This document shows positions 1-11,700 of a stretch of DNA of 64,000 nucleotides, one piece after another. The stretch covers positions 2,992,501-3,056,500 of the forward strand of contig CATNEN010000010.1 of the NCBI GenBank assembly GCA_950097015.1, read 5' to 3'. Made by a program: the position numbers and the translations under genes. The notes under the pieces were generated by a model. The model had not been told where the DNA came from. It made no database searches and worked only from the letters and a program-made list of their open reading frames with translations. Position 1 is the stretch's first letter, and every line of letters begins with the position of its first letter. Source of the DNA: Macrostomum hystrix (lineage: Eukaryota > Platyhelminthes > Macrostomidae).

Positions 1-1495
1 ACTCCTGAGTGACCTGACCTGACCTCACTCACTCCTGAGTGACCTGACCTGACCTCACTCACTCCTGAGTGACCTGACCTGACCTCACTCACTCCTGAGT
101 GACCTGACCTGACCTCACTCACTCCTGAGGGACCTGACCTGACCTCACTCACTCCTGAGGGACCTGACCTCACTCACTCCTGAGGGTCCTGACCTGACCT
201 CACTCACTCCTGAGGGTCCTGACCTGACCTCACTCAATCCTGAGGGACCTGACCTCACTCACTCCTGAGGGTCCTGACCTGACCTCACTCACTCCTGAGG
301 GTCCTGACCTCACTCACTCCTGAGGGACCTGACCTGACCTCACTCACTCCTGAGGGTCCTGACCTGACCTCACTCACTCATGAGGGTCCTGACCTCACTC
401 ACTCCTGAGGGACCTGACCTCAATCACTCCTGAGGGACCTGACCTGACCTCACTCACTCCTGAGGGACCTGACCTCACTCACTCACTCCTGAGGGTCCTG
501 ACCTGACCTCACTCACTCCTGAGGGTCCTGACCTCACTCACTCCTGAGGGACCTGACCTGACCTCACTCACTCCTGAGGGTCCTGACCTGACCTCACTCA
601 CTCCTGAGGGTCCTGACCTCACTCACTCCTGAGGGACCTGACCTCAATCACTCCTGAGGGACCTGACCTGACCTCACTCACTCCTGAGTGACCTGACCTG
701 ACCTCACTCACTCCTGAGTGACCTGACCTGACCTCACTCACTCCTGAGGGACCTGACCTCACTCACTCCTGAGTGACCTGACCTGACCTCACTCACTCCT
801 GAGGGACCTGACCTCACTCACTCCTGAGTGACCTGACCTGACCTCACTCACTCCTGAGGGACCTGACCTGACCTCACTCACTCCTGAGGGACCTGACCTC
901 ACTCACTCCTGAGGGACCTGACCTGACCTCACTCACTCCTGAGGGACCTGACCTGACCTCACTCACTCCTGAGGGACCTGACCTCACTCACTCCTGAGGG
1001 ACCTGACCTGACCTGACCTCACTCACTCCTGAGGGACCTGACCCGACCTCACTCACTCCTGAGTGACCTGACCTCACTCACTCCTGAGGGACCTGACCCG
1101 ACCTCACTCACTCCTGAGTGACCTGACCTGACCTGACCTCACTCACTCCTGAGGGACCTGACCTGACCTCACTCACTCCTGAGGGACCTGACCTGACCTG
1201 ACCTCACTCACTCCTGAGTGACCTGACCTGACCTGACCTCACTCACTCCTGAGTGACCTGACCTGACCCGACCTCACTCACTCCTGAGTGACCTGACCTG
1301 ACCTGACCTCACTCACTCCTGAGGGACCTGACCTGACCTGACCTCACTCACTCCTGAGTGACCTGACCTGACCTGACCTCACTCACTCCTGAGTGACCTG
1401 ACCTGACCCGACCTCACTCACTCCTGAGTGACCTGACCTGACCTGACCTCACTCACTCCTGAGGGACCTGACCTGACCTCACCTCACTCCTAAGT
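1..1495. repeat. 30-bp minisatellite (left edge, continues outside)
   Basis: Tandem array with a core of CTCACTCCTGAG followed by GTGACCTGACCTGAC or GGTCCTGACC. Unit length varies between about 20 and 35 bp because the GACCT module is present one to three times. It starts at base 1, so the true left end is unseen. It lies upstream of the first visible MED14 exon and is probably within a MED14 intron. Confidence 0.97.
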
Positions 1496-1742
1496 GACTA
1501 GTCCTCACGTCATGTGACCTTATCTTACCCCTAATAGCTCGTTAACTCGAAAACAGAAACACAATTGTGCATTATAGCATCAAAAGTTTGTACAACAGAA
1601 ACGAGTCTCAAGACACCTTATCTCAACTCAAGTGACCATATATTTTTTGCCGATTACCTTGCCTCAATTTCAAGACAAACAACTTAATCCATTCTTAAAC
1701 AGCATATCACCCTAGCTAGCTGCCCCGACCCTTGCCACTCAG

Positions 1743-4700
1743 GTGTACAATGGTCGCGCGGTGCTGACAGTGCCGCACGAGTTCTCCGTATCCCTGACGC
1801 TGATGTCAGACTCCCTGTCCAATCCGTGGCGCATTCTCAACATCAAATGCCTGCTGCGCGACCTGCACACGGGCCGCGGTAAGCCGCTGGTACACCCTCT
1901 CCAGATGCAGTGGCTGCATCAGCGCTGCCAGGACCGCATCATCAGCAAGGATATCGATCCCAGACCACCGCTGGTGCATCTGTACGACATGCTGCACTCG
2001 TTCTGCACCTTCCTGCAGCTGGACCTACTCTACGAGCAGGCCTGCCGACTGATCCGGCTGAGGTTCGAAGATCTGCTGACTGTGGAAAAGTACACACCGG
2101 GTAGCTCGCTCCAGCTGGTCTATTGGAGAGATCTGAGGCGACCCGCGGCTGCCAGCTATCGGGTGCGCGGGCACAGCCTGCGGCTGCACGCGGACCCGCT
2201 GGACCCCCGGCAGCCAATCTGCATCACGCACTTTCCGGATCTGTCGGCCAGGTGAGTTTAACTTTGTAGAAGTTACTGTGGGAATATTTCAGATTGCATA
2301 TATTTTGCCGACAATTAAATTTAATTTGGCCGCGCCGCCGAATCGAACTCATGGAACTTGTTGCGAGAAACAATGGCATTAGGCCCTTCTGTCACTCACC
2401 CGTCAATCCAGCGATGCCATCTCTATCGGCCGCTGCATCCGGTCTGACGAGCTGTCGCTGGAGCGCCTCCTAGACCGGACAATCCAGTGCCGCAGCCGCG
2501 ACCTGCTGTACAAAGCCTACAAACTGCTGGCCCTGCTAGTGGCCGAGCCGCCAGTCCGCTCCGCTGAGTCCCTCACCATCAGCCTGCTGCAGCCGTCGGC
2601 CAGGCACGAGCGCCTGTCAATTACTGTCAACGCCTATCGCGGTCTCTACGCTGTCCGGCTACCATCCGGATCCCGCCGGCCGTGTCGGCACCTTGCCGAG
2701 CTGGAGGACCGGCTAAACGAGGATCAGCCATCTTTGCGTCGCCTAGCAACGGCACTCGGTGGCCTTCGCGCCTGGCTGCTTTGTCGCCGCGTCCAGGCCC
2801 TGTTCCCTGACAGGCGTGTCGCCTCCAGCCTGCCGACCGCCCGGCCGCTGCCGCTAGCTTTTGCCAGCGTTGTTAACACAGCGCCTCACGTCTGCTATGT
2901 TCAGCTGCATCGCTACCAGAGCAATTACCTGGCACTGGTGCCCACCGGTGGCTTGAACCCCGGTTTCACCTGTTATTACATAACCGGCTCAGCCCAGGCT
3001 GGCTATTATCTGCGGCCCGCCAAGCTGTGCCAGATGCGGCCGCCGGATCTGCTGCAGCCAACGGCCAGGCCGCAGCCCACGGCTGACCCGCTGAAGTTTC
3101 TGGCCAAATGCCGCCAGTCCGGCCCGCTGTCCCTGCCGCGTCCGGCCGAGTCGCGGCTCCTGCAGGCCGCTTGGCTGGGCGAATTTGTGGACTCTATCGA
3201 AGAGGACCACTTGCTGCACCAGGTCATGTGCGAGCTGGCCAGATCCTGCCTGCCGCACAGGGAGTTCTCGCCCGACTCTGCCGGCATGAGAGCGCTCACT
3301 TTGCACAGGTGAGTAGCTGAGAGTCAGTCTCTTGTATCGTGTGTGCGTGTCTGTTGTGCCTCTATTTGTCCCTGTCTCCCTGTCTGTCTTGGGAGTCTTT
3401 TTGTAGCTGCCTGAAGTGTCTGTTTGCGGCTGCCTGAGGTGTCTGTTTGCGGCTGCCTGAGGTGTCTGTTTGCGGCTGCCTGAGGTGTCTGTTTGCGGCT
3501 GCCTGAGGTGTCTGTTTGCGGCTGCCTGAGGTGTCTGTTTGCGGCTGCCTGAGGTGTCTGTTTGCGGCTGCCTGAGGTGTCTGTTTGCGGCTGCCTGATG
3601 TGTCTGTTTGCGGCTGTCTGAGGTGTCTGTTTCTCCCGGCCGTGTGTGTTTCTGAGCTATCTCGGGTCCCACCAATTTTCTTACGTTCGTTGCTTTCCTC
3701 GATTATTAGCTAGCGAAGAGCGGCCCCTCTCCGCTTTGCGCACCTTCCAGTTTTCCGACCCCGCCCGGCATCAGCGCCGAAGCGGCCGCCCACGCCAGCT
3801 CGCTGGTGCAGTCGCTAACTCTTCGATTGTACAAGACCGGCCAGTACCAGCCGCCTGCCAGCTTCCGCGTGCCGCCGCCCCGAGCCGCCCTGGTGGCTTT
3901 GGTGCGCGAGTGGCGGCTCAGCGGCTGCCCGCTGGATCCGCCCGATCGGCGCGCCCGCACCTGCCCGCCCTGCGTGCACCTGGGCGTCAACGAGCTCGGC
4001 CCATCCAGCCGATGCGCCGAGGCCGTCGGCAGCGTCCTGTCTGAATGGCACCAGCTCTGCCACCTGGTCCAGGTGAGATAGCAGAAAGTTTATCTGACAT
4101 ATCTTATGTTTGTACCTGTTTGTAAATTTGTATTTGTGTGTCCTCTTCTGTTTTTCTGTTGTCTTATGTTTTGGCGCATCCCATCACATTGGCCAGATGT
4201 GCCTGCCGCTGACCCGCCGCGCCAACTGGCCCCCGGACACCTGCCTGGTGTCTTTCGGCTTCCCAGGCCTTCGCATCGCCTACGGCCCAGTCCGGGACGA
4301 AGAGGGCGTCCCAGTGTGGGAGATGCACATGATCCAGAAGGCGGCTGCAGGCCAGAAGCCGGACATCTACATCAACTTTGTCAGCCGGCGCCCGTCGGCT
4401 CCCAATCCGCATTTCCGGGTGCGCGAACAGCTTTCTAAGGATTTCCTGCGGCACCATAGCGTGCTGCATCTGCTCCGCCAGCTGGCCTCCTCGCACCGGG
4501 CCCTGGCGCCACTGGCCTGCTTGGCTGGCGGCTGGCACATCAGCCCACAGCTTGTCTGCTGCCGTCAGACGGTCCTGCTGGCCCATCCTTACCGGCTGCA
4601 GCTGGAGTACCGCGGCCGGGTCACGCTGTCCATCCGGCTGGACGCTGACTCCTGCGTTCGGCTGACCTCACCTCAGCTGACGCCCCTGCAGCTCATTCGG

Positions 4701-5607
4701 CTGCACCCGGCTGCCAGGATCGACAGCGACCAGTCGGTGGCACTGCCGGCCGCTGATTGGGCCACTCTGAAGCCGGACCACTGGTTGGCCTGCGCCTGCC
4801 AGTTCCTGTTTCTGTGCCAGGTAAGCTTCTGCTGGTTTGCTAATTAATCGTAAAAAAATCCTATCAAAATCCGCGGAAATTCCCTAGCAATTCAATTTCT
4901 CACAATCTAACATACAATTTTGAATTGTGCATGCCACACAGACCTGCGATCGTCAGCAGCAGCAGCTTCAGCAAGGTCGGCACGAACTACTCGACGATGG
5001 CTGTCAGCTGTCGCTTCGCACCGATCGCTTCGGCTGCCTGATTGTCCGCCTGTGCCTGGAGGGCGTCCTCTGCCACGTCGAAGCCGGGCCTCCCGCTCTG
5101 GCCATGTTCGTTCAGCGCCTGCTGTTCCAGCCGCCCTACCGCTGGCAGGCCGTGCCCTGCCTGATGATTCTGCTGGGCAACCCTGGAGCACTCAGCGCCT
5201 GCCTCTGCCTGGAGGAGCCCAGCCTGCTGCTGCAGGGCCAGCCGTGGCTCACCCAGGTGCAGCTGCTCACGGTCAAGTGGCATCCGGCCACGCCTCCCAA
5301 TCACCTGGGCATGCCAGCTGTCGGCCAGTACCGATCGCACGACCAGCGCACCGAGCTGTACTTCGGCCTCCTGCTGACCGACTGCGACACCAGGCGCAGC
5401 ATTTCCGTCATGCTGCTCTACGACGAATTGAAGAACGAGGCCCGGCTGCTGAACCCATTCGCAGCTGGCGGCAGCGCCGTCACCAGCACGCTGATGCGCC
5501 TGGACGCCGAGGTCGTGAAGCCCGTCCAGGCCAGGTTTGGCAATAGTCCCGACTGCCTACTGCCGCACCTGTTCAGGGCCATGGCCTCCAGGAAACTGAT
5601 TCCCTGA
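1743..5607 (+). CDS. MED14: Mediator complex subunit 14, C-terminal five exons (5' end outside window)
   Basis: MED14 is the backbone subunit joining head, middle and tail of the nuclear Mediator complex, which links transcription factors to RNA polymerase II. Visible exons are 1743-2251, 2412-3308, 3751-4072, 4197-4820 and 4942-5607 (stop TGA). All junctions are GT-AG and phases match (2, 2, 0, 0), giving 1005 codons. Family-like stretches are SLTLMSDSLSNPWRIL with the following LVHPLQMQWLHQ, the block LSLERLLDRTIQCRSR, and the C-terminal WLTQVQLLTVKWHP region ending FRAMASRKLIP. The visible part covers about the last two thirds of a typical 1,400-residue MED14. The start codon and N-terminal exons lie left of the window, beyond the minisatellite. 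Introns hold a tRNA-like fragment and a 23-bp minisatellite. Identification rests on recalled family similarity, not an alignment. Confidence 0.9.
2325..2411 (-). repeat. Antisense tRNA-like (SINE) remnant in MED14 intron
   Basis: Read on the - strand, this intron end resembles a tRNA-derived SINE head, with a degenerate A-box region (GTGACAGAAGGGCC) and a B-box-like GAGTTCGATTC. It runs to the 3' splice site at 2410-2411. A similar arrangement occurs in calpain-7 intron 3. Remnant only; no tail seen. Confidence 0.4.
3396..3640. repeat. 23-bp minisatellite in MED14 intron
   Basis: About ten tandem copies of a 23-bp unit containing CTGCCTGAGGTGTCTG and TTTGCGG, with few substitutions. It lies inside the intron 3309-3750, between coding exons two and three of the visible gene. 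Confidence 0.95.
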
Positions 5608-6083
5608 CAGTCCGTGTTCCTGAATTCAATTTCTACAATTAGCCGATTCTCTGAAATTCTAGTTCCCCGAAAATTTGTGCTGTTTCCGAATTTCTGTTCT
5701 TATCAAAAGTTCCTTAGAATTTATGCTTGAAGAAATTTTGTTGTTTTTTATCCTCGGAATTGTTTTTTACCTGCTCTCGCAGAATTGATCCCGTTTTTTG
5801 GCATAAAACTTTGCTTTTCTGAACTGACCCAGTGACTCAACTCGCATGTGAATGCATTTGTAAAACATTAAATCCAAACCTGTTTGCCCACTCAAAATGA
5901 AAAACATGGCTTAAATTAGCAAAAAAATGTTTGTTCCTTTGTTAGTAGAGCAATACCAGCCCGATAATCTGCTGTAAGTTGCTGCTCAGTTTGCGTAAAT
6001 TCAATTAATTAAGCTGATGTTACAACTGTGTCGTTTTCATCTGCGTCGGTCGTGTTTCCAGTTATTTTATGCACACTAATCTT

Positions 6084-6089
6084 AATAAA
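6084..6089 (+). terminator. Polyadenylation signal of MED14
   Basis: AATAAA in AT-rich sequence about 480 bases after the MED14 stop codon. It is the first canonical signal downstream, and the region between holds no other gene. Function is inferred from motif and position. Confidence 0.5.
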
Positions 6090-6259
6090 CAGCTGTGCAT
6101 ATTGTATATAAATTAATATGCATTGTTTGCTAGATCTGACATATTGCGTCTTGAAGTCTTCTTTTTAGTTTGTATTTAAAAGATAAGATATCAATACCTT
6201 TATGGGGCTTACAGCAGATTCTGTAATAAACGTTGATAACTCATTATCTACCTTATTTA

Positions 6260-6885
6260 GAAATCCCAGATCTATGTATATCCTGATCCCACATCTCTCA
6301 CCTGCCACATCCAGATCCCAGATCTCAGTATATCCCCACCTGTCACTTCCAGATCCCAGATCTCAGTATATCCCCACCTGTCACTTCCAGATCCCAGATC
6401 TCAGTATATCCTCACCTGTCACTTCCAGATCCCAGATCTCTGTATATCCTCACCAGTCACTTCCAGATCCCAGATCTCTGTATATCCTCACCTGTCACTT
6501 CCTGATCCCAGATCTCTATATCCTCACCTGTCACTTCCAGATCCCAGATCTCTGTATATCCTCACCTGTCACTTCCAGATCCCAGATCTCTGTATATCCT
6601 CACCTGTCACTTCCAGATACCAGATCTCTGTATATCCTCACCTGTCACTTCCTGATCCCAGATCTCTATATCCTCACCTGTCACTTCCAGATACCAGATC
6701 TCTGTATATCCTCACCTGTCACTTCCTGATCCCAGATCTCTATATCCTCACCTGTCACTTCCAGATACCAGATCTCTATATCCTCACCTGTCACTTCCAG
6801 ATCCCAGATCTCAGTATATCCTCACCAGTCACTTCCAGATCCCAGATCTCAGTATATCCTCACCTGTCACTTCCAGATACCAGTG
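6260..6885. repeat. 36-38-bp minisatellite between MED14 and TRAPPC5
   Basis: About 17 tandem units containing CCTCACCTGTCACTTCCAG and ATCCCAGATCTC, in 34- to 38-bp variants that differ by a TA dinucleotide and point changes. It ends about 90 bases before the TRAPPC5 start codon. Confidence 0.96.
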
Positions 6886-6972
6886 TCAAAGGCTTCTGAA
6901 CTCCAGTAGCAGTGCATGAAAATATTCTCAACAGAATATTATCCGTTTGCAGTCTCCAGCTCGGCTAGCCCA

Positions 6973-7533
6973 ATGTCTCAGCTTTCTCGCTCGCCGCTAG
7001 ACCGGTCCCTGCTACGGCCCAAGACCGACCTTCCGGTGGCCACATTCAGCCTGCTCCTGTCCGAGATGATCAAGTACTCGAACGGTCGCTCTCGCACCGT
7101 GCAAGAGCTTCAGTCGAAACTGGCAGACTTTGGCCGGCACATCGGCTCCCGGTCGCTGGATCTGCTGTTCTTTCGCGAAAGGAACGGCCGCAGAGAACTG
7201 CGCCTGAAGAACGCACTGTTTTTAGTTAAGTCCAGCCTGTGGCGCATGCTCTTCAGCAAGGACTGCGACGACCTGGAACAGAGCACTGACGATGAGCGCA
7301 CCTACTACTTCGTGGAGCGAGACCCAGTCACGAACAGGTTCGTGTCCTTCAGCCAGAAGGCCGACACCAACGTCAACTGTGCCGCATTCGTTGGCGGCGT
7401 ACTCGAAGGCGCCCTGTGCTCCGCCGGCTTCGAGTGCCAGGTGGCCACCTTCTTCTCTAACGATGTCACCTACTATGAGGTGAAGTTTGAGCCGGCTGTG
7501 CTCACTAGAGACCGGATGCTGGACAGTCGGTGA
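6973..7533 (+). CDS. TRAPPC5: Trafficking protein particle complex subunit 5
   Basis: TRAPPC5 (yeast Trs31) is a Bet3-family core subunit of TRAPP complexes, which tether ER-derived vesicles and act as the Rab1/Ypt1 exchange factor at the Golgi. The reading frame gives 186 residues, against 188 in vertebrates. Family-like features are the N-terminal block LDRSLLRPKTDLPVATFSLL, the segment LQSKLADFGRHIGSRSLDLL, and the C-terminal region VNCAAFVGGVLEGAL with FEPAVLTRDRMLDSR at the end. An in-frame ATG at 6916 would add 19 residues. I prefer 6973 because a splice-acceptor-like TTTGCAG lies at 6945-6951 between the two ATGs, and the shorter product matches family length. No introns in the coding region. 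A 36-bp minisatellite lies upstream and a 24-bp one downstream. Confidence 0.92.
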   Translation: MSQLSRSPLDRSLLRPKTDLPVATFSLLLSEMIKYSNGRSRTVQELQSKLADFGRHIGSRSLDLLFFRERNGRRELRLKNALFLVKSSLWRMLFSKDCDDLEQSTDDERTYYFVERDPVTNRFVSFSQKADTNVNCAAFVGGVLEGALCSAGFECQVATFFSNDVTYYEVKFEPAVLTRDRMLDSR

Positions 7534-7563
7534 TGAAGCCAACTAGCTAGCCAAGGCCTGTTA

Positions 7564-7569
7564 ATTAAA
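7564..7569 (+). terminator. Possible polyadenylation signal of TRAPPC5 (ATTAAA)
   Basis: ATTAAA about 30 bases after the TRAPPC5 stop codon. This would make a very short 3' UTR. It is a common variant signal, but nothing else supports it. Confidence 0.3.
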
Positions 7570-7804
7570 AGAATTCTGATAATGTACTGCCGAATGTTAG
7601 TCAACACCCTGGCCCCATTGTATTATTCAGCTTCACTAATTGTGATATAAAATGGTATAGGTCATTTATTACAGCAATTATCAATGTCCTCTACTTTTTG
7701 GCCGTGTCTTTCTTTCTGTGTAACATTCTACCTCTACAGACACCTGAAATTAATAGGTGTCTGTTGTCTGGAATTGAGGTGTCTGAAATTCGTCAAAAAT
7801 CCTA

Positions 7805-8615
7805 AAAATGACAAATCAGCAGTCACTAAAAATCCCCAATCAACAGACACTTGAAATCCCCAATCAACAGACACTTGAAATCCCCAATCAACAGGCACTA
7901 GGAATCCCCAATCAACAGTCACTAGAAGTCCCCAATCAGCAGACACCTGAAATCCCCAATCAACAGACACTAGGAATCCCCAATCAACAGTCACTAGAAG
8001 TCCCCAATCAGCAGACACCTGAAATCCCCAATCAACAGGCACTAGGAATCCCCAATCAACAGGCACTAGGAATCCCCAATCAACCGACACTTAAAATCTA
8101 CAATCAACAGGCACTTAAAATCCCCAATCAACAGTCACTAGAAATCCCCAATCAACAGGCACTTAAAATCCCCAATCAACCGACACTTAAAATCTACAAT
8201 CAACAGACACTAGGAATCCCCTATCAACAGGCACTTGAAATCCCCAATCAACAGACACTAGGAATCCCCAATCAACAGACACTAGGAATCCCCAATCAAC
8301 AGACACTAGGAATCCCCAATCAACTGACACTAGGAATCCCCAATCAACTGACACTAGGAATCCCCAATCAACAGACACTAGGAATGCCCCATCAACCGAC
8401 ACTAGGAATCCCCAATCAACAGTCACTTGGAATCCCCAATCAACAGTCACTTGGAATCCCCAATCAACTGACACTAGGAATCCCCAATCAACAGACACTA
8501 GGAATCCCCAATCAACAGTCACTTGGAATCCCCAATCAACTGACACTAGGAATCCCCAATCAACAGTCACTAGAAATCCCCAATCAACAGTCACTAGTAA
8601 TACCCATCCTTCATA
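7805..8615. repeat. 24-bp minisatellite between TRAPPC5 and CAPN7
   Basis: About 33 units of 24 bp containing ATCCCCAATCAACAG followed by variants of ACACTAGGA, TCACTTGGA or GCACTTAAA. Because 24 is a multiple of three, the array stays open in frames on both strands, but the peptides are repetitive and there is no sign of selection on coding. It ends about 130 bases before the calpain-7 start. Confidence 0.97.
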
Positions 8616-8748
8616 TATTCAATTCTCAACTTCTTACAGCTCGGCACAATGAACGTAAACCAGCGAATTTGACCCCAGCTGAGGCAATCGAGCATAGATC
8701 AAGACTTGGATCAAGACCATCGAGCGGGCATCAGAGAGCTGCCAACCG

Positions 8749-11700
8749 ATGTCCAATCAGCAGAACTCGCGCCTGCTCCAGCTGGAAGAGGATGGGAGGA
8801 GTCTGGCCTTGCGAGCCGTCGAACAGGACCGCGCCGGCAACTCCGCCACCGCCTGCTTCTTCTACACCGAGGCCGCACAGGCCCTGCTAGCTGCCAATGA
8901 GGAGGGCTCCAGGCTGCCCAACCTGCTGGCCATTGTGAAGGACTACGTCTCACGCGCCGAGCAGTTGAAGGCTCCGGCTAATTCAACAGCCGCAGCCGGT
9001 GCCAACCCCGCCGCCAGGGCCCAGTCCAAGACGCCGGGGCAGCTGCAGCTGGAGCGAGCCCGCTACCTCCTATCCGAGGCCCTCGAAGACGACGAGAACG
9101 GCCAGAGCGCCGACGCAATCAGCAAATATGTGCAGGCTGTGGAGGCTCTGTTGAGGCTGCAGAAGTCGGCGGGCTCCGATGCCGGCCTCAGACAGAAGTG
9201 CCAGGCTATGGCCAAACAGGTGCTAATAGACTAAGTCGTGTGTTGAGGGCCGAATGGATGACCGAAAAGAGGGCTTGGGGCTTGTTCGATCTACGTACGC
9301 ATCACTGAACACACAAGGCACAATGACTAACTATCAAAAAGTCAGGACAGATGTACATACCTGTGTTAGAGTGTGCCTGCTTACGTATGTGTGTGTATGT
9401 TGCATTCAGGAGTCAGCGGAACAAGCAAAATACTGCTTACTACTATTAAGTAGTGTGTTCAGCATTTCAGCTTTCTGTGCATTTCGCGCTAATCTCCACC
9501 CAGGCTCTGGAGCGGGCCGAGGCTTTGAAATCCAAGACTGCGCCGCCACCGCTACAGCTTCCCAGTGCGCCCACGGACGTGCCCGACGGGCCGCTCAGCG
9601 AGCCGCCGCCTCCGCCGTCGCCGCCGCCGCCACCGCGGCAGCAGCAGCAGCCGAAGCGCCCGCCAAGCGTAGCCGAAGCCTACACCAAAGCCGAGATAGC
9701 CGTCCTGCGGTCAACCTCGCGCATCAACGGCCGCAACTATCTGCCGTTCATGGCCTCCGATGCCCGCGAGCAGTTCGCCTTCCCGCTGCCGTTCACCGAT
9801 CCTGACGGCCTGCTGCCTCTGTCTGCCAAGCAGCAGCGCAGCCTGTCCCGCTGGGCCAGGCCTGATCAGCTGACCGCCGAGCCCAAGATGATCCTGCTGG
9901 TGTCGCCCATGAGCATCACCCAGACCATTGTGTCCGACTGCTCCTTCGTGGCCTCCATGGCCGTGGCCGCCCAGTACGAGAGGCGATTCAAACGGCAGCT
10001 GGTTACCAACATTATCTACCCGCAGAACAGGCGCGGCGAACCGGTCTACAATCCCTGCGGCAAGTACATGATCAAGCTGCACCTGAATGGTGTGCCGCGC
10101 AAAGTCATTGTTGACGACCAGCTGCCGGTGTCCCGCTCCGGCGAGTTAATTGGAGCCTACTCAAACAATTCGGCCGAGTTCTGGGTGTCTTTTCTGGAGA
10201 AGGCCTACATGAAGGTTAGCTTACTTATATGGTACACTCATTATCTGAGTTATCCTACACTCATTATCTCACCTGAATTTTCCTACACTCAATATCTCAC
10301 CTGAATTTTCCTACACTCATTATCTCACCTGAAGTATCCTACACTCATTATCTCACCTGTGTTATCCTACACTCATTATCTCACCTGAATTTTCCTACAC
10401 TCATTATCTCACCTGAAGTATCCTACACTCATTATCTCACCTGTGTTATCCTACACTCATTATCTCACCTGAAGTATCCTACACTCATTATCTCAGCTGA
10501 GTTATCCTACACTCATTATCTCACCTGAATTATCCTACACTCATTATCTCACCTGTGTTATCCTACACTCATTATCTCACCCCATTCGTCTGCAGGTGAT
10601 GGGCGGCTACGACTTCCCGGGTTCGAACTCGAATATCGATCTGCACGCGCTGACTGGCTGGATCCCGGAGCGCATCCCCATAGACCTGGACAACCCGGTG
10701 CGGTTCAAGAAGGAGCAGGTCTTTACTAAGCTGCTGGACAGATTCCACCAGGGCCACTGTCTCATCACGGCAGCCACCGGGCCGATGTCGCAGACGGACG
10801 CGGACCGCGCCGGCCTGGTTGAGACGCACGCCTACGCTGTGCTGGACATCCGGGTGGCAGCTGGGCACCGCCTGCTCATGCTGAAGAATCCATGGAATCA
10901 TCTCAGTTGGAATGGCAACTTCTCGCGTAAGGACTCTCGCAATTGGACACCGGAGCTGGAGCGCCTGCTGAACTATGACACCAAGAGCGCCAAGCTGTAC
11001 GACAACGGCGTCTTCTGGATCGACTACGACAGCCTCTGTCGCTTCTTTGAGGTGCTCTACGTCAGCTGGAACCCGGACCTGTTTCCGCACACCAGCTGCC
11101 TGCACGACACCTGGCCAGCAAAGGAGGGCCCGAAGAAGGACCGCTTCTGCATTGCGGACAACCCGCAGTACCTCCTGACTGTGGCGGCACATCGGCCCTG
11201 CCCAGTTTGGGTGCTGCTCTGCCGACACATTGTGGATAGGCGAGACTTCGCTGATAACCAGGTGAGACTTTGAGACAGTTCATGAGCAGACGAATGTGAG
11301 GCCTACAAAAATTTTAAATCCCTTTGTAGGCAGTGTGAAATTTTGGGGTCAAATGTGCCTTCTAGGAAATTTCAATTTAAGGAATGTTCTTTCTAGAACT
11401 TTTCTGTTTATAAAATGTGCATTCTAAAAAACTTCAATTTCGTGAATGTGCATTCTTGGATATTTTTTTAGTTTAGGAAATATGCTTTCTAGGAAATTTC
11501 AATTTAGGGAATGTGCATTCTTGGACATTTTTTAATTTAGAGAATGTGCATTCTTGGAAAGTACAATTTTGGGAATGCGCATTTTAGGAAGTTTCAATTT
11601 AGAGAATATGCATTCATGGAAATTTGAATTTAGGGAATGCGCATTCTTGGAAAGTACAATTAAGAGAATGCGCATTCTTGGAAAGTACAATTAAGGGAAT

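Noticed and set aside
7808-8890. 360-codon frame of IPNQQTLG-type repeats
   Set aside because: It is a 24-bp minisatellite read in frame; both strands stay open, and it runs into calpain-7 exon 1 in the wrong frame.
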